Source: Parasponia andersonii (lineage: Eukaryota; Streptophyta; Magnoliopsida; Rosales; Cannabaceae). From it: a stretch of DNA of 64,000 nt. The translations under genes and the position numbers were made by a program. Shown here piece by piece: positions 22,842-34,994 of the stretch; the stretch's first letter is position 1, and the number at the start of each line of letters is the position of its first letter. Under the pieces are notes generated by a model. It searched no databases, was not told where the DNA came from, and worked only from the letters and a program-made list of their open reading frames with translations. The DNA lies in the NCBI GenBank assembly GCA_002914805.1, contig JXTB01000084.1:723849-787848 (forward strand). Reading direction: 5' to 3'.

Positions 22842-23738
22842 ATGGGAATCAAGAGAGTTACTCGTAAAGCCTCCAAAGCAGTCAAATTCAAATCTGAAGC
22901 AGCCGAAACAAGGTATGAAGAAAACATTCAAAATCGGCCTCTAAGTGCCGAAAAAGGGTTCGTGGGGGACAATAGCAAGCCACTAGAGAAGCCACCATTC
23001 ATTGCAGATGTCATCACACAACATAACTGGCAGCTGTTCTGCGCTCATCCAGAGGACCCGATTGTGCCTCTAGTTCGCGAATTCTACGCCAACATGACTA
23101 ACCCAGACGATGACACCGTGTATGTTAGAGGAGTTCAGGTGCTCTTGAGCTCGGAAGCAATAAATACCATCTACGGTTTGGGGGATCCGATAGATGAGCA
23201 CTCTGAATTCGTCGAAGCCATCACGGAACCTGAACTAGCCACGGTGCTGGAGACAGTTGCTATAGCAGGAGCTGAATGGAATGTCTCATCCTAGGGTGCC
23301 TACATATGCCTTCGAAGCTCACTGAACCCACCTGCAAAAGTTTGGTACCATTTTCTAAAATCTCGTCTGCTACCCACCACACATGGCAAAATAGTTTCCA
23401 AGGAGTGTGTGTTGCTGTTGTACTCCATGTTGACTGGTAAATCTATCAACGTGGGTCGGATTATTCATAGGGAAATTTGTGCATGTGCTGCGAGGAAACC
23501 AGGGGCTCTATTTTTCCCATCTCTAATTACCAGGATGTGTCGTAATGCACGTGCTCCTTACCTGGTAAATGAAGAAAAGCTGCACAACACAGGCGAAATA
23601 GATGCCATTGCTGTGGCACGAATTGCCCAAGAAGGACCAGCCGAGCCTTCCCATCGATCCTCATCTAGTAGACCATCAGTAGCATCCAGCAGCAGCACCA
23701 CCAGTGAGACCCTACAGCAGCTTAAATCCCTGGAGTAA
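22842..23738 (+). pseudogene. Athila third ORF (plant transposon protein, env-like position)
   Basis: The ATG at 22842 starts a 150-codon frame, which ends in TAG at 23292-23294. The same frame-like protein resumes around 23409-23738. The first part is basic and then contains 'VPLVREFYANM' and 'VYVRGVQVLLSSEAIN'. The second part contains 'GKSINVGRIIHREI' and a Ser-rich tail. I recognise this as the plant transposon-associated protein often found after pol in Athila-type elements, where an env-like gene is also reported. No signal peptide or membrane segment is visible in these pieces, so an envelope function is not supported by the sequence. Confidence 0.72.
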
Positions 23739-25119
23739 CGCATAAGTCAACAAGAGGTTCAGCAGTACCAGATGATGACATTGCTACAGCAAATTCATCA
23801 GTAGCAGCAGCAATTCTGGTCATATGCAAAGGAACAGGACAATGCCTTAAAGAAGTCACTGCAGAAGAATTTCACCAAACCCATTCTAAGTTTCTCTGCA
23901 TTTCCAGAAGAAATACTCCAGGATTTGGACGATGAACACATGGCAGAATCTGATGAAGATCGATCTAATGGAGCTGCAGCGTAATTATAACAGAGAGTTT
24001 TCACCTCTTTACCCTCTCTTTTTATTTCCTTATTTGTTCCTTTATTTTGTGTTGCAGTGGGGACACTGTTTGTTTTTAAGTTTGGGGGTGTTTTATCTGA
24101 TTTTACTTCTTTTCTGTGTTTTGTGCGGTTGTCTGTTAATATCGGTTTTTGTTCTGTTGCTCTGGTGTGCTACAGTATTATGATCGAGTGTCATGAAACT
24201 CTTACTGCTTTAAAATTTTCAGCTTATGAGATGAATTGCCGTGAATTGAATATTGGGGATATTTGTTTTAGCTTGCTGTTATGTGTGAAATTTCCAATTT
24301 CTCTATGCACTAAAGCTATGGATTAGAGACCTTTAGGAAAACTTAAGAAATCTTGAATAATTGTGAGGGCTTAAGGGATAGAAATGAATTTTGTGAATCT
24401 TTCGAAGTAAAATGTAGAAGACTAAACATGGAGGACTTAGTGTAGGCATGATACATTGAAAGTAAAGATGAGCTTAAGTTTGGGGGAGTGAAAAAAAAAA
24501 AAAAAAAAAAGAAGAATGCTCCACTATTTTGAATTACTTAGTAACCAGGGGTAACATGAGCTCCATGTATACCTTTGCGTCAAACAGTAGTTTGGAATAT
24601 GAGTATGCCTCGGCAACTCTAAAAGTGACTTTGCTAAGTAACCGGGTATCTTCATCACCAATGTTGGCATTCGCGTAAAAAGGCGTTGTGACATTTGAGT
24701 ATAAAAAAAAAAAGTAATAATAAAATCATCCCCCAAATTAAGCTCAGTAGTGCAAGTTTGTTAAAGCCTTATAAGTCTGAAGTGTTTTGTTGACTTGCAT
24801 TAGTGGAGAAGGATTTACAAGATCAGCTTTTGAAACCAGAAAGTTAGGCCCAATGATCATATTTTAAGATAACTTGAGTAATTCAGAGAATTCTAACCAT
24901 AGTTTCCACACACACACTCAAAGGAAAATCACATATGAAAGTAAGTTTGAAATGAATTGAACTAGTGTTTGAGGAAGGGTAATTCTGATCAGAGGATGAA
25001 GATTGAAAGTGGAACAACGAACTAAGGAATGATTTTCTTTCTGTCTGTAAACCAGAGCTTTGTTGTGTCTATGTCATTGTTGTCACTCGGGGACGAGTAA
25101 CAATTCAAGTTTGGGGTTG
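23739..25119 (+). other. Athila 3' non-coding region with polypurine tracts
   Basis: No coding sequence. 'AAGTTTGGGGG' occurs near 24078 and 24477, and 'AAGTTTGGGGTTG' at 25107-25119 immediately precedes the 3' LTR, making it the plus-strand primer. Poly(A) runs are at 24491-24510. Multiple purine tracts are typical of large plant gypsy elements. Confidence 0.7.
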
Positions 25120-26487
25120 TGATAACTCTATAAAAATAGAGTTATTTGGCATGTTTTTGAGTCTTGTGATAGCTATTTTAAAGGATCAATTTGTTTAGTT
25201 TAAGTATTTTTCTTTATTTTATTTTTGTTCGTAGTGTTTCCGATGATTACAATTCAATATAGTCAATATCTATTTTATTTTTCTTTTTATTTCTAGAAGG
25301 AATGCTGAATGTAAGTAAAAGCTGGAAGTAACTTTGCTACAGCAACGCGCCAGAGCAATACTGAACAGCAGAATTCTTTTTCCAGCTGGCATCTTTTACA
25401 CACAGCTAGTGCTAACAGCTAATATTAAATACCAGCTAAGGAAAAATGAAGCAAAAGTGGTCCTCACTCCATATTTGACTAACACGTGTGTTAGGGTATC
25501 TTACCTATTCTGATATAAAAGGAAAATGTACTGTAGAGAAGAGAAGGAGGATGGCTGACTAGAGAAAAAAACAAGAAAAGAAAAGAAAAGAGAAGAAGAG
25601 AGTACAGAGAAGAGAGGACGAATGAGAGGAAGTACTAACAGCAGGGAGCTTGATTTACCATTATCCAGCTAGATTTTTCCTTACCTTCTTAAACCTTCTT
25701 TGTATTTAATTTCTTTTTCTTATCTTGAACTTTCTGTAATCTATGACTTACTTTGGGTTGCTGATTTTTGAATCCCATAACATGAGCTAAGCTTTTCTTA
25801 GCTGGAATATTGATGAATCTAAGGTTGTAATGAAGGATTAAATGTTGTTTTAAGTGTTTATGGTAATTTCCTCTTATTCAGTCAAGTGAGCTTCATCATT
25901 AATTCCTATTATTGTTTGGCCACCAATATTTAGGATAAATAAACTAGGATTAATTCTGGAAAGGTTAATTTTAGTTGGATCTAACTTGAATGATACATAG
26001 TAATGATCTAGGAATATGTTGTTACCATGTATAACCCATTGAAAATCGACGCTATAAAGGAAGTATTGAGAACTGGATCAGCATAGGAATATGTTAAATC
26101 TAGTTTAAAGAACTTTAAACATAATAAATTCGGAAGATTATTATGTACTGATGGAATTTTCTGTTACTGGAATGAATATTGCCATAAGCATTGCTGCAGC
26201 AATTGTACCCAGATTTGCAACTGAGGAGGATTCAATCATCCCAACTTAATATATCTATCCATTTATAATCTCTTGTTTAGGTCATATCGTTTTATGTTTG
26301 GAATTTATATTTTCTTATTTTATTTTGCATCTGTCAATTCTTATAATTTCTTAATTCAGCTTATTTAACATTAGTTTTATCCAACTAATTTGGTTAATCA
26401 ATTCCTGTGGAAACGATACTCAACTCATTACTATATTACTTGTTCGGCACGTGCACTTGCATAGAAATTAACAAAAAAACACCAACA
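25120..26487 (+). repeat. 3' LTR of the Athila element
   Basis: Starts TGATAACTCTATAAAAATAG, directly after the polypurine tract, and ends ACACCAACA. It is 1368 bp. TG...CA termini are intact. The following five bases are GTCAC, which is where copia-2 sequence resumes (equivalent to 13119-13123). Confidence 0.85.
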
Positions 26488-28566
26488 GTCACTGAGAGCA
26501 ATATTGCATACTATTATCTAACAGAAGATGGAGAGCCAACAACTTTCCAAGTGGCTACCAAAAACCTAGATGTATCTCTATGAATGACAGCAATGCAAGA
26601 AGAAATCGAAGCCCTTCACAAGAACAAAACATGGGATCCTATTTTGCTACCACAAGGAAGGAAGGCTATTGGCAACTAATGGTTCTACAAGATCAAGCGT
26701 GATAAAAATGATCAAGTGGAGCAATATCGTGCGAGATTGGTGGTAAAGGAATATGCTCAGAAAGAAGATATTGAGTTCAACGAGATATTCTCACCTGCAG
26801 TTCGACTGACAATAGTTAGAGTAGTTCTAGTAATGTGTGCTATGTTGACCTACATCTAGAGTAGCTAGATGTAAAAACTGCTTTTCTTCATGGAGAACTT
26901 GAAGAAAAAATTTATATCCTTCAACCAGAATGTTTTACTGAAATAGGCAAGGAGAACTTAGTTTGTAGGTTAAGCAAATCTCTATACAGTCTCAAACAGG
27001 CGTCGGCTATTGGTATAAGAGATTTGATTCCGTCATCATAAGCTTTGGGTACAACAAACTCAATTCAGATCACTGCACATACTTTAGAAGGTTTGATGAA
27101 AATAGTAATTTCATTATCTTATTGTTGTATGTGAACGACATGTTGGTATCAGGCCCCGACAAAAGTAGAGTCCAAGAATTTAAGGCATAGTTGGCTAGGG
27201 AATTTGAAATGAAGGACTTGGGACCAGCAATCAAGATTCTAGGAATGTAATTTCATCGAGATAGAAGTAATAGGAAGATTTGGCTTTCTCAGAAGAATCA
27301 TTTGAAGAAAATCTTGTATTGCTTCAATATACAAGATTGTAAGTCAATCTTTACCCCACTTCTTATTAACTTTAAGTTATCTTCTCGGATGTATCCTAGC
27401 AATGAAGCAGAGAGGATAGAGATATCTCGAGTACCATCTGCATCAACAGTAGGAAGCCTAATGTTTGCTATGATATGCACAAAACTAAGCATTGTACAAG
27501 CAGTGGAAGTAGTTAGTCGATATATGGTGAATCCTAGTGAAGAGTATTGGAATTCTGTGAAGAGGATTCTGAGGTACATCAAAGAAATTTCAGATACTAT
27601 ATTATATTACGGAGGATCAAAATTTACTATTAGAGGATATGTTGCTTCAGATTTTGTTGATCTTGACAAACGAAAATCTACTACAGATTATGTGTTTACT
27701 CTTGCAGAAGGAGCTGTAAGTTGGGTTTTGAAACTGCAAACTATTGTGTCTTTATCTACAACAGAAACATAATACATGGCGGCTACACAAACTTACAAAA
27801 AAGCTATTTGGGTTCAAAGGTTATTAAAGGAGCTCAGGTACAAACAAGAAATGATTCCTCTATTTTGTGGCAGTCAGAGTGCTTTACACATTGCAAAGAA
27901 TCTACCCTTTCATTCTAGGACAAAGCACATAGGTGTTCAATATCACTTTGTTCGAGAAATAATAGAAGATCAATATCACTTTGTTCGAGAAATAATAGAA
28001 GATGTAAGTGTGGACATGAAGAAGATTTACACCAAGGAGAACCTAGCAAATGCTTTAACCAATAGGAACAGTAAAAGGTCAGCCACAATAGGAACAGTGA
28101 AAAGGCCAGCTGCAATAGCAATAATAAAAAGGACAACTGTAATAGCAATAGTGAAAAAGGCAACCATAATAGCAATAATAAAAGATGATGTTCTCACTAC
28201 TTTTCAAGTTCTATAAATACAAGGGGCTTTATCACTTATTTTGCATCTCATTCCAAATTCTCTTCCTTTCTAAGAAAGAATTCTTCTTAGTGTCCCACTT
28301 ATTTTCTTCTAAATTATTTAGAGAGTATTTTCTCCTATTTCAAGATAGAGAAGTTCATTTATTTTCTCCTTGTATTTAGAGAGAAGTAAGTTGTAATCTC
28401 TTTTTCATAGTGAAATTCTTCACAGTCTTGTCTGTGGGCATAGCCTAAATTGGGTGAACCACATTAAATCTTTTGTGTACCTTATCTTTTTTCATTTTAC
28501 CTGAATTTTCTCACCTCGTATTTTAGCTGTGTTTTGTCACTTCCGCAAAGCGGATCTCCTAATAGA
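26488..28566 (+). mobile_element. copia-2, copy B (3' part only)
   Basis: Corresponds to the reverse transcriptase, RNase H and 3' LTR of copia-2. About 180-190 bp joining RNase H to the LTR start is deleted near 28060. A 33-bp in-frame tandem duplication lies at 27938-28003. Stops and shifts are partly shared with copy A (for example the stop after 'ETTA...DVSL' at 26581) and partly private. Coding remnants are dead. Confidence 0.88.
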
Positions 28567-28916
28567 GGGAGAGTGGTGAGAGAATTACAGGTACTACTTT
28601 GGAGAAGTTGTAATCTCTAATGCCCTTATAATGACGAATGTATGTCCTAATAACCCTTTCGGTACTCTAACTAAATAAATTATAACAAATTACAGAGAAA
28701 TCAGAGAGAAGATACATAAAAATGTAAGTGCTAAGGATTAACAAGATGGACAAATATGAAAACTTTCTTGTGTATTTTGAAGAAACAGGATCATAGTCAC
28801 TAAAGGCATTTGATATATCGGTTGGTGAAGTTAATTTCATGCTGTGAGCAGGAACTCAATGACATGCATGCATATCAATTGGTTCAGATTTAGAATGTTG
28901 TTGAATTGTGCTGTAG

Positions 28917-29505
28917 GAACTGGGAGAGGCCGAAGAAGACTTTGCTGGTGATGACGCTGCAAATATACTCAAAATTTTATGGGAGTCGGAATCCGCGTCC
29001 TCCATCCGTACCTAAAGAAATAGGATAAAGAGGCCGGAAAGCTCCAGAATTGCCCCTATGGCTCTCACAAGAAGATCTCAATTATTTTGCTGAAAAATTT
29101 AACCAAAAGGGCTTCACTGGAGGATTGAACTATTATCGAGCTTTAGACTTGTATGTTTTATCTTACATTTATATTGAACCAGAGTATATATAAGAAAGAT
29201 ATAGTTACTAGTGCATGAAGCATAATGTTGAGATCAATACCGACTTAACAATGGTTGCAGGACATGGGAGCTCACGGCAGCGTGGAGTGGAGTACAAGTG
29301 AAAATACCAACCAAGTTCATTATTGGTGACTTGGATAACTTACAACTACCCTTATGCCAAAGAATACATACACGGTAGTGGCTTCAAAAAAGACGTACCA
29401 TATTTGGAGGAAGTGGTTGTAATGGAAGGAGTACCTCACTTTGTCAACCAGGAAAAAGCAGAGGAAGTCAGCGCTCGTATTTATGACTTCATTAAGAAGT
29501 TTTGA
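28917..29505 (+). pseudogene. Epoxide hydrolase exons 2-3, copy B of EHb1
   Basis: Exon 2 is 28917-29150 and exon 3 is 29261-29505. It shares with copy A the TAA after 'KEIG' and the 2-bp loss in exon 3. It also has its own 2-bp loss in an A run (28971-28974), giving a further frameshift. Unlike copy A, the donor after exon 2 is a normal GT and the catalytic His is kept ('VPHFVNQE'). No exon 1 lies upstream, because the Athila element comes instead. Confidence 0.88.
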
Positions 29506-31139
29506 TACCCCACTTTATTGGATCAAAATTTTCTTCGTAATGTTTATGGTGTTAAGATTTTCATTCTTCGTTAGATCCTTTTGTTTGTTCTGGTCTCACT
29601 TTTACAACTCTTCAAGTAAAATAAAAGATGTCATTCCTTCCTTACCTTCAGTATTTTATTTGGATTTCACTTTCTTCTATTGTTTTCTTCTATTCCTTCA
29701 ACGGATGTTTCTAGCATTGTGGCAATCCCCTTTTTGGGGTCCTTACTAATTCATGTGAGAAAATCTAGGAGAAAAATAATTTTTGGCAGGCAGGGGTGTT
29801 CACTTCATTGGTTGACATCCATGTTTTTTTTCTTTTTTGGACAATCCATAGTCTAATCCATTTATATTAAATGTCTAACTGAGCCAATCTAATACAGCAT
29901 TACAAACAGACTATCCAATATAGCATTACAACCAAAGTAATCCAATGGTAATTGGTCAGTTTTGATTTTTGTCCTACAATTTTGGGTTTAGGATTTTTAG
30001 GCTAATGAAAAAAATTAGAAATTCCACTTACTAATAGATAATCCAATAAATCAAGACTATAAACAATACAAATAATCAATATATTTGGACTAAAACTAAA
30101 TTAAAGGATCCTTCAAAAAAAAAAAAACCTAAATTAAAGGATATCAATGAATAAAATTCTATCGTAAGCTTGTATCTAAGCAAGTAATATATCAACAAAT
30201 TCATAAAAATTTAATGTATATGCTTACGTATTATACTGACTATTGGATGGCGGATCCTTCGGTTAGAAATTGGAGTTCGAAATACTGTCAAATAAACAGG
30301 GACCAATAGTGAAAAATGTTAGTACTATAGTATACGCCAAAATTTTCATTTCTTTACTTAAAGTGTTTAATTTAATCAACCATTTTCGCTCGTTTATGTT
30401 ACCTCCAACCTTTTTCTAAGTTCTGTTACAGTAACATACTCTGTTTTTTTTTTTTTATTAAAAAATTATGCTCGTTTCTTTTCTTTTAAAGAAAAGAAAG
30501 AACTGATTCGGGGGCAGGAATTTTTTTTTTTTTCAAGTTTTGAATCCAAGAAAGAAAAAGGTATAAATTTGATTTAAAAAATGGTGTGTTAAAAAATTTC
30601 AAGGAAGATACGGACATAACAGGACGTAACAAGATAAATTAGTATAAAAAATATTAACATACACGTAATACAATTTAAAAAAAAAATGATTTGTAGTTGC
30701 AGACATGAGCCCAGTGATAACCACATTTTCTCTCAATATGGAGGGTCTTGAGTTATAAAAAACAAATAAATAAAAATCAATAGATATAAGTGTTTTTGGG
30801 AAAGTTTTATAAAAAACATACCAATTATATTTAGATGGTATGAAAATTGTAGAAGCAGAGGAAATTGTAGTTGAGAGCCTTTCAACGTGTGAGACTGTGA
30901 GAGTGACTTTAAAAAAAAAATAAAATTTAAGAATGGAGAGCTTGGGTAAGCAAATTGGATTTACTTGATAAGATGTGTTTCACTTCGGTAGTAGTGTGAC
31001 AGCTAACCCAAAATCCGAGGATGGGCAAAAATAAAATTTATAAATTTAGATAACACAATACATAATTTATGAAGAAAATTTATATATTATTTAATTAGAA
31101 AGAAAAAAAAAAAAAAAAAACTCACTTCCATATGTTTTT
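29506..31139. other. Non-coding DNA after EHb1 copy B
   Basis: No gene. Up to 30126 it repeats the EHb1 3' flank. From 30278 to 30430 it matches the end of EHa1 intron 1 (6566-6720). A possible weak SINE-like trace lies near 30700-30760. Long A and T runs are at 30449-30458 and 30521-30533. Confidence 0.6.
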
Positions 31140-31240
31140 TTTTAATTACCATACATAAATTGGGTAGCTAGGATTTGAATTCCTCTCCTTTCACATGTTT
31201 CCAAGATTTCAAGACCAATTGAGTCATTGACTGGATTATT
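31140..31240 (-). mobile_element. tRNA-derived SINE-like fragment
   Basis: The minus strand shows a box A-like 'TGACTCAATTGGTC' and, about 40 bp on, a box B-like 'GAATTCAAATCC'. This is the internal RNA polymerase III promoter layout of tRNA-derived SINEs. No tail or target duplication was established. Confidence 0.35.
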
Positions 31241-31242
31241 AG

Positions 31243-31434
31243 GAACCTAGCAAGAGAGGGCGAAGAAGATTTCTCTTCGGTTGTATTCAAGAAAAGTCTT
31301 TTAATTCGTAAGTGATAAATTAGTATAAATCCGAAACACCTGACATCTATAGAAATGGGATTCAGGGGTCTTGCTACTTTGCCTTAAATATACGGTTACT
31401 GGTGGATTGAACTACGTACACGAGCTTTGAACCT
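31243..31434 (+). pseudogene. Epoxide hydrolase relic EHa2 (exon 2 remains)
   Basis: Follows an AG splice site and matches EHa1 exon 2 piecewise: 'GAACCT..', 'GGGCGAAGAAGATTTCTCTTCGG', 'GGATTCAGGGGT' and 'GGTGGATTGAACTAC'. It has internal deletions, a short insertion, several stops and a donor changed from GT to AT. Sequence like EHa1 intron 2 follows to about 31600. Exon 3 is deleted: the flank after EHa1 exon 3 resumes near 31700. A clear dead paralogue of EHa1. Confidence 0.82.
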
Positions 31435-31776
31435 ATAAGGATTCCTCTCTATTTATACCTTCTTAAATAATCAAAGATATTATAAGTTCATCAATAATAA
31501 TAATAAGATCAGCACATACTTATATGAAAATCTCGCAGTATTACATGATCAAATTTGATTGAACTAAAATTAGCTCGCAGCTAATCATGAGTATTACAAC
31601 ACAATTAAGAGTATTTTGAAAAATCATATAACACGAGAAATGTCATGCCCAACTTTCCCTGAAAAAAAATAATAATATATTAATCACCCTATGTTATTTA
31701 AGATATACGGTTATTAGTGACTTCGGAAAATAATGATTATATTAATGCTAAAATTTGTCCTTATATTGACTGACTC

Positions 31777-31944
31777 CTTTTGAATATTCTATCACGCACG
31801 GTTTCTTCTCCTTGTTTTCCACTTTCCATACATTATTTTGAAATGCTATGATTTCTTTAACTTTTGAATATTCTATCACGCACGGTTTCTTCTCCTTGTT
31901 TTCCACTTTCCATATATTATTTTGAAATGCTATGATTTCTTTAA
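31777..31944. repeat. 84-bp tandem duplication in the EHa2 3' flank
   Basis: 31777-31860 and 31861-31944 are nearly identical. The matching part of the EHa1 flank (about 7807-7870) is present once, so the duplication is younger than the EHa1/EHa2 split. Confidence 0.9.
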
Positions 31945-31974
31945 CTTGTTATAATGCTCAAGTATTATTATATC

Positions 31975-34833
31975 TATACAATACAATAAAAATCCTAATA
32001 TATGACATTTAAAAATATCATTATAACGTATTTTTAGCAACATTTATGAAGTTAGTGATATTTGTAAAAAAATATAAAATATACTCGTGTGGTTAAAAGT
32101 TAAGTGACATTTAAAATGTCACAATATCATATTTTTAGTGACATTTATAAAATGCTACTAAATTGTATTAGTGGCATTTATGAATGTCACCTAATTACTT
32201 AATAAATTGATTAAATTATTTTTAAAATGTCTAAAAAAAGTTTTGGTGGTTTCTTAAAAAAGCTACTAAATTATGTAATGTTATTTTGAAAAATGTCACT
32301 AAACTAGATTCTTTTAATATAAATTGTGACATTTTAAAATGATACTAGACTATCATAGGTTAATAAAATGTCAATAAATGGGATAAAACATCAAAAAAAA
32401 AAGAAATATTTTCTTGATATTAGTCTTTTTATGTAAATATTTTTTTAAAAATGAAAAAAAATGGGAGAAGGAGGCGATCAACATGACTATCATCCTTTGA
32501 CGTGACCATTGAAGCTCCAACCTCATTTAGGAATGTTCCCCAAAACCTTGCGAGTAGGTCGCCACCATCGAACAATGAAATGAATCACCTGAATAACATC
32601 CAAACAACTAGTAAATACGGTCCCTAAAGATAAGAGCAGAGTATTGGGCTGGCAGGAAGTACCTTCACATTTAAAACTCTCGAAATAGCTATCTAGTTTT
32701 GAACCTACGACCTATAATATCTAGGATAATGACGTTGTTACTAGGTCACTTGTTCGATGATATGTAAATATTCTTTTTTCAAAGACCAATTCTAATTGTT
32801 AGATTATATAAAGTGAGTACTCCTCAATATCCTCATGCATTTAATCTTTTTAAGCTATAAATTTAATTAAATAAAGAGAATAGATACAATAGTTTAGAAA
32901 TGAAATAATCAACAAAAAAAATAAAAAGAAAACATGAGTACAAGAAGAGTAAACTTGTCTTTGTACATAAATTCAAACGAAAAAAAGTTACAAGAAAATT
33001 TTTTATCGGAAAAATAAAGTAGTTCCAATTAATCATGAAGTTTCAGTTCCAATGAATCATAAATTTTCATATTTGTATCCTCGTAAAATCTGCACAATTT
33101 CACACTAAAATTAATTAGCAAATATATAATGAACTATATCTAATTTAAGGGAAAAAAAAAAAGATGAAACAAATTTGATCAAAACATAAGTATAAGGAAA
33201 GAAAAAGAAAACTAAAAAAATACATCTAAAAAATATTTTGCAAACTTTTATTCAACTTGTCAAAAATTAGCTTAAGATCCAACCAAAAATTAGAAAGGAA
33301 AAAAATTTCTAAAACATCTAGGAAATATTTGTAAAATGGAAGTTCATGAAATAAAATCTTATAGAGTTTTAAAGTGCAAAAAAGAAACACAAAAACAAAA
33401 AACAAAAACAAAAAGTAAAAACAAAAACAATGAATCAATTCTAGAAAATTTAAGAACCAAATTACCTCTAGAAAAAATCGATGTAGGTCAAACTCCCTTC
33501 CACCAAAAGAAAATGATGACCATAATAACAACATTAAACAAAAAAAAATATCAATAATATATAGAAGCTCAAAAGGATACAGAGTTACATTCGTGATTTT
33601 TTTTATATTGTAATCTTCAAGTCATGGAGAAAGAAAGAGAGGAGTTATAGGGAAAGGAATTAAAAAGTTGAGAATTAGTGAGGTTAATCTAAAAGAATAG
33701 GTGAGATATTTTAAGACGTGAAAATCAATAGAAATTCAATTTTTTTCTCTCTTTTTTTCCACTTTTAAAGAGTTTTATATTTCTTTTATCTTCTAATGTC
33801 TTCAATTTTTTATTTTAAGACAAAGAAGCTATTTTTTGAGGTCTTCAAAGTTTTTGGATAAAGGTCTATAAACTTAACTAGAAAGGAACAAAAAAACGTA
33901 GTTCAATATAATTAAAAGCCGTATTGTGAAAATTCTCAACAAAAAAAAAAAAAAATCATATTGTGACAATATCGTGCTTTCAATTTACTAAATAAATTTA
34001 CCTATTTCCTATATTTTTGTGTGTGTATATATATATATATATATATAAATATATATATATTCTATATTAAAAAAAAAAATAATAATAATAATAAATAAAT
34101 GTGTGTGCCATGCAGATTTTCTTTCAACACATATTTATACCTATTTATAAGTTTATTTCTCTATTTAAAGATTATTCAATCTTTTTTTAAGGAGTTTTTC
34201 AGTCTTTTTAAATTATATCTTTATATATATATATATTTCAAATTAGCGTTTTTATTCTACTCTAATTCTTAAATCAATTAATATTGTCAAAATAAATAAG
34301 TGACATTTTGAAATGTCATTAAATCTAAAATTTAGAGACATTTACAAAAATACTGCTAAATTTAAATTTGGAGGCATTTCTAAAATGCAACTAAATAAAA
34401 ATTGGATAATGTTTGAGATACTAATTTTTGTATCAAATTTTTAATACCAATATATGTGGAGTGTGATTTGTCACCACTCAATTGATGATAATGTTTAATC
34501 ATGGTAATTTTTAATGCACTAATTAGATAGTGACAACTTACATACTACATATACTGATACTAAAATTTTAGTACAAAAGTTGAGATATGTAATATTATCT
34601 ATAAAAATTTAAACAACATTTTAAAATATACCACTAAAAATAAATTTTAGTGGCATTTGATTAAATATCACAGAATTAAAATATTAATAACATTTACATA
34701 AAAATTTTAATGACATTTGAAAAATTTTAATGACATTTGAAGCTAATAGTACTAAAATATTATTACCATGACATAACATTTTTGTATAGATATCACTAAA
34801 TAAAATGTTACTAATCTATATTTTTCTTGCAGT
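31975..34833. mobile_element. Non-autonomous DNA transposon, CACTA-like (tentative)
   Basis: An insertion of about 2.86 kb: flanking pieces on both sides match a continuous stretch of the EHa1 3' flank (about 7870-7925). The right end, read inwards on the minus strand, is ACTGCAAGAAAAATATAG, similar to known plant CACTA termini. The left end is a poorer match. Near both ends 'TGACATTT..AAATGTCAC' words recur in both orientations (about 31990-32360 and 34290-34820), as in CACTA subterminal repeats. The centre (32400-33960) is A-rich with no transposase. Confidence 0.5.
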
Positions 34834-34994
34834 AATATTCGACGACGCATCTATATAAGAATATGCATAAACATTAGTGTCATCAATTACTAAGAATCTA
34901 TCATCTTACTATGTGTATGTATACATGTGCAGTGTTCTTTTTGTTTTTTTTTTTTAAAAAAGGTATACATAATATATTTTTTTATGTTGACATT

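Larger units (their letters stand above)
16909..26487 (+). mobile_element. Ty3/gypsy Athila-like retrotransposon lacking its 5' LTR
   Basis: Plus-strand element with gag, protease, reverse transcriptase, RNase H and integrase in gypsy order, then a third ORF region, long non-coding DNA, a polypurine tract and a 3' LTR (25120-26487). The leader, primer-binding site and 5' LTR are missing. The sequence begins at the gag ATG right after an N. The protein signatures and the extra 3' ORF point to the Athila group. Several stops and shifts make it inactive. The 3' LTR abuts copia-2 sequence, so this Athila copy had inserted into a copia-2 copy. Confidence 0.9.
26488..30126 (+). repeat. Segmental repeat, copy B
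   Basis: Second copy of 13119-16903. It starts flush at the end of the Athila LTR and runs to the poly(A) run at 30115-30126. There copy A stops, but here the sequence carries on into unique DNA. Confidence 0.92.

Noticed and set aside
23932-24326. Hydrophobic ORFs that look like membrane proteins after Athila ORF3
   Set aside because: T-rich non-coding DNA of the element next to polypurine tracts. No conserved env feature.
33226-33557. Phe/Leu-rich minus ORF and Lys/Gln-rich plus ORF
   Set aside because: Low-complexity A/C-rich sequence in a non-coding transposon body.
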